NCBI GenBank assembly: GCA_039707465.1
Contig: CM077644.1
Coordinates: forward strand, 221,731,962-221,795,961
DNA from: Rhabdophis nuchalis
Taxonomy: Eukaryota; Chordata; Lepidosauria; Squamata; Natricidae
Length of the DNA stretch: 64,000 nucleotides
Reading direction: 5' to 3'
In this document: in pieces, positions 58,141-64,000 of the stretch
Numbering within the stretch: the first letter of the stretch is position 1
How the letters are laid out: each line of letters opens with the position of its first letter
Notes under the pieces: generated by a model
What the model saw: only the letters and a program-made list of their open reading frames with translations
Databases searched by the model: none
Told to the model about the DNA's origin: nothing
Program-made: the position numbers and the translations under genes

Positions 58141-59443
58141 TCTGACAGCATCACACAAAAGCATTCAAATGATATTCCCAGGATCCCTAGAGCGGTCAGC
58201 CCATCTTCAGGGACCCCTGACTGTGGGAAGCGAAAATTCTAACCTTTGGAATATCAAATTAGAACTCTTACTGCGAATGGAGAACATGCTATTCATGGCT
58301 CCACTGACCTTAGAAAAACACACAAGCTTGTAAAGTTCAGAGCAAAACAAACACACACCTATGGAGCTTTTGAGCTTTCATTAAGCACTCTTGCTAGGAA
58401 GGAAGTCAAACAGGGGGCAATGTCCCTTCCAACTCTGTTATTCTGAGAGAGATATGCAACCAATAGCTAAGTTCTTAATGTCCCCTGCATGACTCAACCA
58501 TTCCCAAGAAGACAAATTAAAATAGAAAAGGCCTTCTGGAGGGTCAGAAGTTAGAGATTGTTTGTCCCATTATTTTATAGGAAGACAATGACGTGAAGAG
58601 GAAAACACCAGCTTCCTTTTAAGTAAGCCACAACTCCTGAGTGTAAGTCCCTGCAGACTCAGGGATAGCTAAGTGTAAAGGCTGCTGTGTAAAAAGGACA
58701 TGTGTGTGGGCTGGAGAAGAAGGTAGAAGAAACAGCAGATACCAGAAAACACCAACAACTACCACAAGACGCCTGTGGAGGAAGCACCAGCTGGAATTAT
58801 TGCTATCAAGGCCTACATAAACAGACTCACTTTCTATGCTGTCTGGCTGAGATCCAGCTCATTTCAGACCACAGAATAGAACTGGTTCCTCATATTGAAA
58901 AGCGTTATTTAAAAGGAAGCAGCCAGACAAGCTTTTTTTTTCCCCTTTTACTTTTGAGCCTAGAGGAACTTTTGAAATATTTTTTAGGCCCCAAGGAACC
59001 CCTGCACCTTCAGCTCAAAATTAGGCCTAAATTAGTATTTATTTTTTTACATTTGTGATTGGCCCATCTCTCTCAAACTGGGATTCCGGGCGATGTACCT
59101 TAAAATGTGAAGCAGTGCCTATATATGTAAAAATTTAGGAGGAGGCAAGCATGATTGAATACCATTAAAATTAGTTAAAAAGCAAAGAGAAGGGCTTTCA
59201 GGGTTCTAAACTCCTTGGCTGCATGCTCCTCTGGGCTCCCCAGTCATGGAGCCATGTTTTAATTTCTTTACAGAAGGCCTGGACAGCGGGGGCATGTTTC
59301 ATCTCCAGGGAAGGAATTATATACCCTGGTAAGCCCCAAATACGGGACGAAGCAGAACTGCTTCCCTTTTCTGTCTTTCGGCTCAGCCTAGGAGACCATC
59401 CAGGCAGAAACCTATTTTTTCGTTGCCTTTGTTATATTTGTGA
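58141..59443. other. Intron, nothing recognised
   Basis: There is a small CR1-like tip near 58423 ('tgtcccttccaactctgtta'). Frames at 58702-59058 and 59223-59459 were examined and match nothing known. Confidence 0.45.
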
Positions 59444-59781
59444 TACGTTTTTGTGCTGATAAATAAAGGGAGACTAGTATAGATTTATTTCAAGCTATTT
59501 AGCTCTCATCAGCTAGCCATACCCTTACTGGGATTCGAACCTGGGCTGTTTTACATGTGAGGCAGTTGTAGTTGCCACTAGGCCACAGGTTCTCAATTAT
59601 ATTATTCCCCCTATTCCCCTGGCTCAGCTGATTAGAATGAGAACCTGTGGCCTACTGCCTCACATGTAAAACAGCCCAGGTTCAAATCCCAGTAAGGGTG
59701 TGGCTAGCTGATGAGAGCAAAATAGCTTGAAATAGATCTATGCTAGTCTCCCCTTTATTTATTTATCAGCACAAAAAACGT
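59444..59781. repeat. 338-bp palindrome of two head-to-head tRNA-derived SINEs
   Basis: The left arm (59444 to about 59606) and right arm (about 59630-59781) are inverted copies with few differences, around a short spacer. Each arm carries a tRNA-like B box ('ggttcgaatccc', 'ggttcaaatccc') next to 'acatgtaaaacagccc' and a tail 'ctttattta'. The family differs from Sauria SINEs. Confidence 0.82.
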
Positions 59782-59986
59782 ATGTATATTACATGTACTA
59801 AAAGAGTTCTTAAAGTAAAAATAAAGAATAACTTTTTCCTTTCCCTCACTTCCTTAACCCTTCCTGCTGGCCTTTGTAGTGGCTCCAGCTGCCAATGGTG
59901 CCCAAGCCAGGCAAACCCCGCATCTCCTGTGCCCATATTGGACATGAAAACCCTAAGCTGCTGCACCTACAGAAAGGCAGGCGTAC

Positions 59987-60150
59987 CAGAGGTGGGTTGT
60001 TCCGGGTGCGGCCCGGATTGGGCGAACCGGTAGTAGTGGCGGCAGGAGGTTCTGCCCACCCATCCGGACGCTTCTGTGCATGTGCAAAAGTATTGTACGC
60101 GCACGGAACGTTCCCAAACCAGTAGTAAAAAAATTGGCAACCCACCGCTG
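59987..60150. mobile_element. hAT-type MITE, 164 bp
   Basis: The ends CAGAGGTGGGTTGTTCC and GGCAACCCACCGCTG are flanked by AGGCGTAC and AGGCGTAT (seven of eight). The same interior as 41248-41411. Confidence 0.88.
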
Positions 60151-60299
60151 AGGCGTATGAGTGTTAAGGAGAGCCCCGGCATGAATGCCCTGGTGGTGCC
60201 TCTCTTGCATAAGGTCACTTACCATCTTACCACTTACCATTTCTTTATTAACAATCTGTTCTGATCGTTAACTATCCACATTGATTGGTTTTGGAGTAT

Positions 60300-61262
60300 T
60301 ATTTATTTATTTTATTTTATTTTTCGAATTTATACCCCGCCCTTCTCCTTGTTAGGACCCAGGGCAGCGCACAGGCATTATTAAAACCATAACAAAAGAA
60401 CAGTATACATTATTAAAAATATATTAAATTATAAATCCCGTGCTTAAAAAAACCCATTTAAAACCCTGCAAATTAACAATTTATAGATAAAAGTCAGAAA
60501 CGGGGGGCTATGCTAGGCCGGCTTGTTGGAATAGATATGTCTTAAGACGTTGGCGGAAGAGGCAGAGGTCCGAGGTGGTGCGTAGATCGGGGGGTAGGTC
60601 GTTCCAGAGGGCTGGGCCCGCCACAGAGAAGTCCCTTCCCCTGGGCATCGGCAACCGGCATTGCCCGGCCGACGGTACCCGGAGAAGACCCTCTCTGTGG
60701 GAGCGGATCGGACGAAGGGATGTATGGGGCAGGAGGCGGTCTCGTATATAGCTAGGCCCCGAGCTATGGAGCGATTTGAAGATGGTCGTCAACACCTTGA
60801 AGCGCACTCGAAAGGCCACAGGCAGCCAGTGCAGCTCACGCAGGAGAGGTGTTATGTGGGCTTGCCTTGGGGCACCCATAATCACCCGCGCGGCCGCATT
60901 CTGAACTAACTGTAGCTTTCGAGTGCACCTCACCCCATGTAGAGAGCGTTACAGTAATCCAGCCGGGATGTCACAAGCGCTTGAGTGACTGTGCGAAGGG
61001 CCCCCCGGTCCAGTAAGGGGCGCAACTGGCGTATCAGGCGTACCTGATAAAACGCCCTCCTGGCCACGGCCGCCACATGGTCCTCCATGGACAGCCGGGA
61101 ATCCAGGAGGATGCCCAAGTTGCGCGCCTTCTCCACGGGGGCCAGTTGTTCGCCCCCAATGGCCAGTGTTGGACTTATCTGGCTGAACCAGGGTGCCGGA
61201 AACCACAGCCACTCGGTCTTGGACGGGTTGAGCTTGAGTTTGTTACTACCCATCCACCCAAC
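60300..61262 (-). mobile_element. L2-type LINE 3' end, antisense
   Basis: The minus strand encodes two adjoining frames of the polymerase end (61268-60930: KLKLNPSKTEWLWFPAP, RLDYCNALYMG; then 60933-60508: LHWLPVAFRVRFKVLTTIFK to the stop after FQQAGLA). A deletion of a few bases near 60932 shifts the frame. The 3' UTR has 'taccccgcccttctcc'. Its 5' break is about 160 bp from PARP8 exon w1. Confidence 0.9.
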
Positions 61263-61423
61263 TACCAATACTAGTTCTACATAGTGCTCACCTGTATTAA
61301 ATAATTTTTAACAATTCAATATATCTTTTCAAAGAGTACAAGAAGAAAGTGAAGAAAGCTCATCACAAACACATAGAAGTTGTTATGAAGATATTAAACA
61401 GGAAAAAGTCAGATGTAACTTAC

Positions 61424-61514
61424 CAGGTCCATTTAAGTACTGTGTGAGTGAACAGTGCAAACGCACAATTATAGGCTCTGTGCGGATTACATCCCAGGCC
61501 ACTGCAATCTCTTC
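61424..61514 (-). CDS. PARP8: PARP8 exon w1 (91 bp)
   Basis: The acceptor reads ttatgcag and the donor gtaagt, both strong. The exon starts at a codon border and leaves one base (G) to be completed by exon w2. It encodes EEIAVAWDVIRTEPI, then a segment ending TQYLNGP. This corresponds to the N-terminal region that PARP6 and PARP8 share, with the SLxQYLxGP motif, upstream of the PARP8-specific insert. The 3' end of an antisense L2 LINE lies about 160 bp downstream in the following intron. Upstream exons must be beyond position 64000, as no further in-phase exon is visible between 61515 and the window edge. Confidence 0.92.
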
Positions 61515-61902
61515 CTGCATAAAGAGCACAATAGGATCTTAACCATTATCAGGAAATTTACATTGGACATTCTTTTTAAAATTTTACAGCTGGCAAAGGA
61601 ATTGAAGATGCTCACCTAAGTTCTTTTCTAAACTGATTGTCCAAGACAAATTTTGCATCAGCTGCTATCTAATATACAAAAGGTCAGTAGTAGAACTAAA
61701 ATGGGACTTGAACAGGAACTAGCTCTATAAGTGGAAAGAAATGCCAAATTTGCATAGTTGTAACAATATATATAAACTTTGTTCTGGAAGCTTCCAGAAA
61801 TGAAACCAAACTCAACAAATTATCTTTTACACTTGGAAGAGATAATCTTTACAGATATTCATTGGTATATTTCATTGTAATTTTAGTACAATGACAATAA
61901 AG
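61515..61902. other. Intron 5' of exon w1, nothing recognised
   Basis: It ends with 'tacaatgacaataaagatta', which looks like the tail end of a LINE 3' UTR preceding the ATT repeat. Confidence 0.5.
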
Positions 61903-62024
<122 letters not shown>

Positions 62025-62629
62025 CATCATTTGCATGTAATAGGTTCCAAGTTCATCCCCAAATTGGGCTGAAAAAAACCCCATGCTTGCAACAGTATAA
62101 ATTACTATAAACTGGGAGTGTGCAACTTTTCTGAACCAGTAGTAACTTAATACTTGGAAGGTAATACAAGGCTTTGCAAAAGGTTGCGCGTTGGCCCCTT
62201 TTGCTCCCTCCAGAGACTTTAGGAGGCTTCCCATAAAGCCTCCAGAGGTAGAATTCCATCTGGCTATGTTGAGCATACAGGATCCTACCTCAGATCTTTT
62301 AGTCCTCACCTTCAGAGGTGGGTCTGAGGGCCACAAAATATGGGCTCGGGCTGCATTAGACATTGGCCACCTATGGTATGAACAGCTGAGGACATCAGTG
62401 GTCAAATTTAGATAATGCAACTTCCATCAGGAATGTATCAGTACAAATCCAATCTGTTTTGCAGTCCATGTTTTAATTTGCATAAAGAGCTTTTTGTACA
62501 ACATTTTGCCTCATATAGCATTTTTGAAATCAATTCTGTACTATATCTTCTTGATAAGGATAATGCAGAACTGTTATTCTTTATCACATGCATTCCCCAA
62601 GTAGGTTTTTCTTCACAAGAACACAACTA

Positions 62630-63010
62630 CCGTGTTTCTCCAAAAAGACAACCTACCTTGAAAAGAAGCCCTATCATGTTTTTGAGCGCATGTGATCAAT
62701 TTAAGACCCACTCACAAAATTTAACCCTAATTAAGACCCTCCCCTCCACTCGGATGCATCACCCAGGTCTCTGTTTTACCTTTAGATGCCTGCCAGAAGG
62801 TGAAACAGAAGCCATGGTGATGCGTAGAAGTGGCAGCAAGCGGCCAAAGAAATGGGTCAGCAGCGGTCTCCTGCTGGGCTGGACTGTTGGTGCCACGCCA
62901 TGAGGTGAATCAATAATTAGAACCCTCAAAAAAGAAAGCTTAGCTGTTTATTTTTGGGGGCGGGGTGTCAAAAGAAAATAAGACCCAGCCTTGTTTTTGG
63001 AGAAACACAG
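62630..63010. mobile_element. TA-flanked MITE, 381 bp
   Basis: It begins CCGTGTTTCTCCAAAAAG and, on the other strand from the right, CTGTGTTTCTCCAAAAAC. TA borders both ends (62628-62629, 63011-63012). The interior has 'aagacccactcac' and 'aataagacccagcc' motifs. Confidence 0.78.
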
Positions 63011-63141
63011 TATCCTGTTCTTGTATAGAACTTTCAGAAACCTTCATGTGTTCTTTTTCAGACACAACTGGGAAAATGTTTTTATCTAATGAAATTAGTT
63101 CATTGTAATTCAAGGTGTGTCACATAAGGCTTAGTTTAGGT

Positions 63142-63934
63142 CAGCGGTAGTCAACCTTTTTATACCTACCACTCACTTTTGTATCTCTGTTAGTAGTAAA
63201 AAAAAATGGAAAGTGCTTCCGTATTGGACAAAACCCCTACCACCCACCATGAGGGCTCCCCTTGAGGTGCACTTCAGTTGGTCCAGAATGCAGCCGCGCG
63301 AGCAATTATGGGAACCGTTAGGTCTGCCCACGTTACACCGCTCTTGCGCGAGCTGCACTGGCTGCCTGTCGTCTTATGGGTGCGCTTCAAGGTGTTAGTT
63401 ATCATCTTTAAAGCGCTCCATGGCTCGGGACCTAGCTACCTGCGGGATCGGATCCTGCCTCATACATCCTCACGGCCGATTCGCTCCCACAGAGAGGGAC
63501 TTCTCCGGGTGCCTTCCACTAGACTGTGTCAGCGGGCGACGCCCAGGGGAAGGGCTCTCTCTGTGGCGGGCCCGGCCCTCTGGAACGACCTTCCCCCCGA
63601 TATTAGAACGACTACGGACCTCCGCTCCTTCCGTCTGAAATTAAAAACACACTTTTTCCGCTTGGCCGGCCTAGGCTAGTCTCTCTTTCTATGGGGTTTT
63701 AAACTTATTTATAGCTGCTGGGTATTTTAGTTTAACGGGTTTTAGCACAGGAATAGATTTAATCTGTTTTTATATTATGTATTTATATTTGTATATTTAT
63801 TGTTTTTACTTTCCCTGTGCACCGCCCCGAGTCCCTGTGGGGAGAGGGAGCGGTTCTACAAATTAAATTTGAATGAATGGATGAAAGCTGGAACGCCAAC
63901 TAGTGGGCAGTAGGGACAAGGTTGACTACCACTC
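63142..63934. mobile_element. hAT-type MITE interrupted by an L2
   Basis: The left end CAGCGGTAGTCAACC and right end GGTTGACTACCACTC are inverted repeats, flanked by GTTTAGGT and GTTTAGGC (seven of eight). The L2 at 63253-63885 splits the element. Confidence 0.85.
63253..63885 (+). mobile_element. L2-type LINE 3' end
   Basis: It encodes the polymerase C-terminus (VQNAAARAIMGTVRSAHVTP, LHWLPVVLWVRFKVLVIIFK) to the stop after FRLAGLG at 63679, then the 3' UTR with 'caccgccccgagtccctgtg' and a short (GAAT)n-like tail. It is very similar to the copies at 30570 and 38337. Confidence 0.92.
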
Positions 63935-64000
63935 GTTTAGGCAAATCTCACAAATGTGATTCCAAGGAAATTTAGGGCATATTGCTTTTATAGGTATTAA

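Noticed and set aside
59520..59700. tRNA-gene-like segments with B boxes
   Set aside because: They are SINE heads: followed by SINE bodies, present as inverted pairs and lacking a foldable acceptor stem. The same applies to the Sauria SINE heads.

Overview
This is a vertebrate nuclear window, almost certainly from a squamate reptile and possibly a snake. The evidence is four to five Sauria-type tRNA SINEs, L2- and CR1-type LINEs, a BovB 3' end, a Helitron-like element and many hAT and Tc1/mariner-type MITEs, all in AT-rich intron. The species cannot be named from the sequence.

The only host gene I can support is PARP8, a mono-ADP-ribosyltransferase of the PARP6/PARP8 branch, on the minus strand. 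Seven consecutive internal exons (called w1 to w7 here, 5' to 3') lie at 61514-61424, 50427-50361, 49239-49114, 44064-43500, 39081-39028, 38925-38830 and 9074-8982. Each has an AG acceptor and a GT donor, and the phases join without a break: 91+67+126+565+54+96+93 = 1092 nt, or 364 codons. The 5' exons and the 3' exons with the catalytic domain are outside the window. Exon w4 carries a basic, serine-rich insert built from six repeats of exactly 22 residues.

Everything else is intron filled with mobile elements. The w6-w7 intron (about 29.8 kb, 9075-38829) is the densest part. It holds a 3.4-kb hAT element with exact 8-bp target duplications (15949-19317) that contains a second, broken hAT transposase. 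It also holds a relatively young L2 LINE (19912-22395), a second L2 in the opposite direction (23975-25745), an 87-bp minisatellite (26816-27275), a GA-rich hAT element (27759-28902) and an L2 3' end with a 148-bp inverted copy of itself (30721-31187). The w1-w2 intron (about 11 kb) holds LTR, MITE and L2 material and a 338-bp SINE palindrome. The part 3' of w7 (positions 1-8981) is MITEs, a CR1 3' end and a solo LTR with an intact 5-bp target duplication.

Two patterns stand out. In four places an L2 lies inside a hAT MITE whose 8-bp target duplication can still be read across it (23857-25942, 31391-32442, 38074-38783, 63142-63934), which orders the insertions in time. Three loci (35313-35384, 51367-51405, 53484-53517) carry degenerate hammerhead-ribozyme-like cores beside inverted copies of themselves, as expected for relics of Penelope-like elements. 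I found no bacterial-type system, no CRISPR array, no rRNA and no functional tRNA gene.
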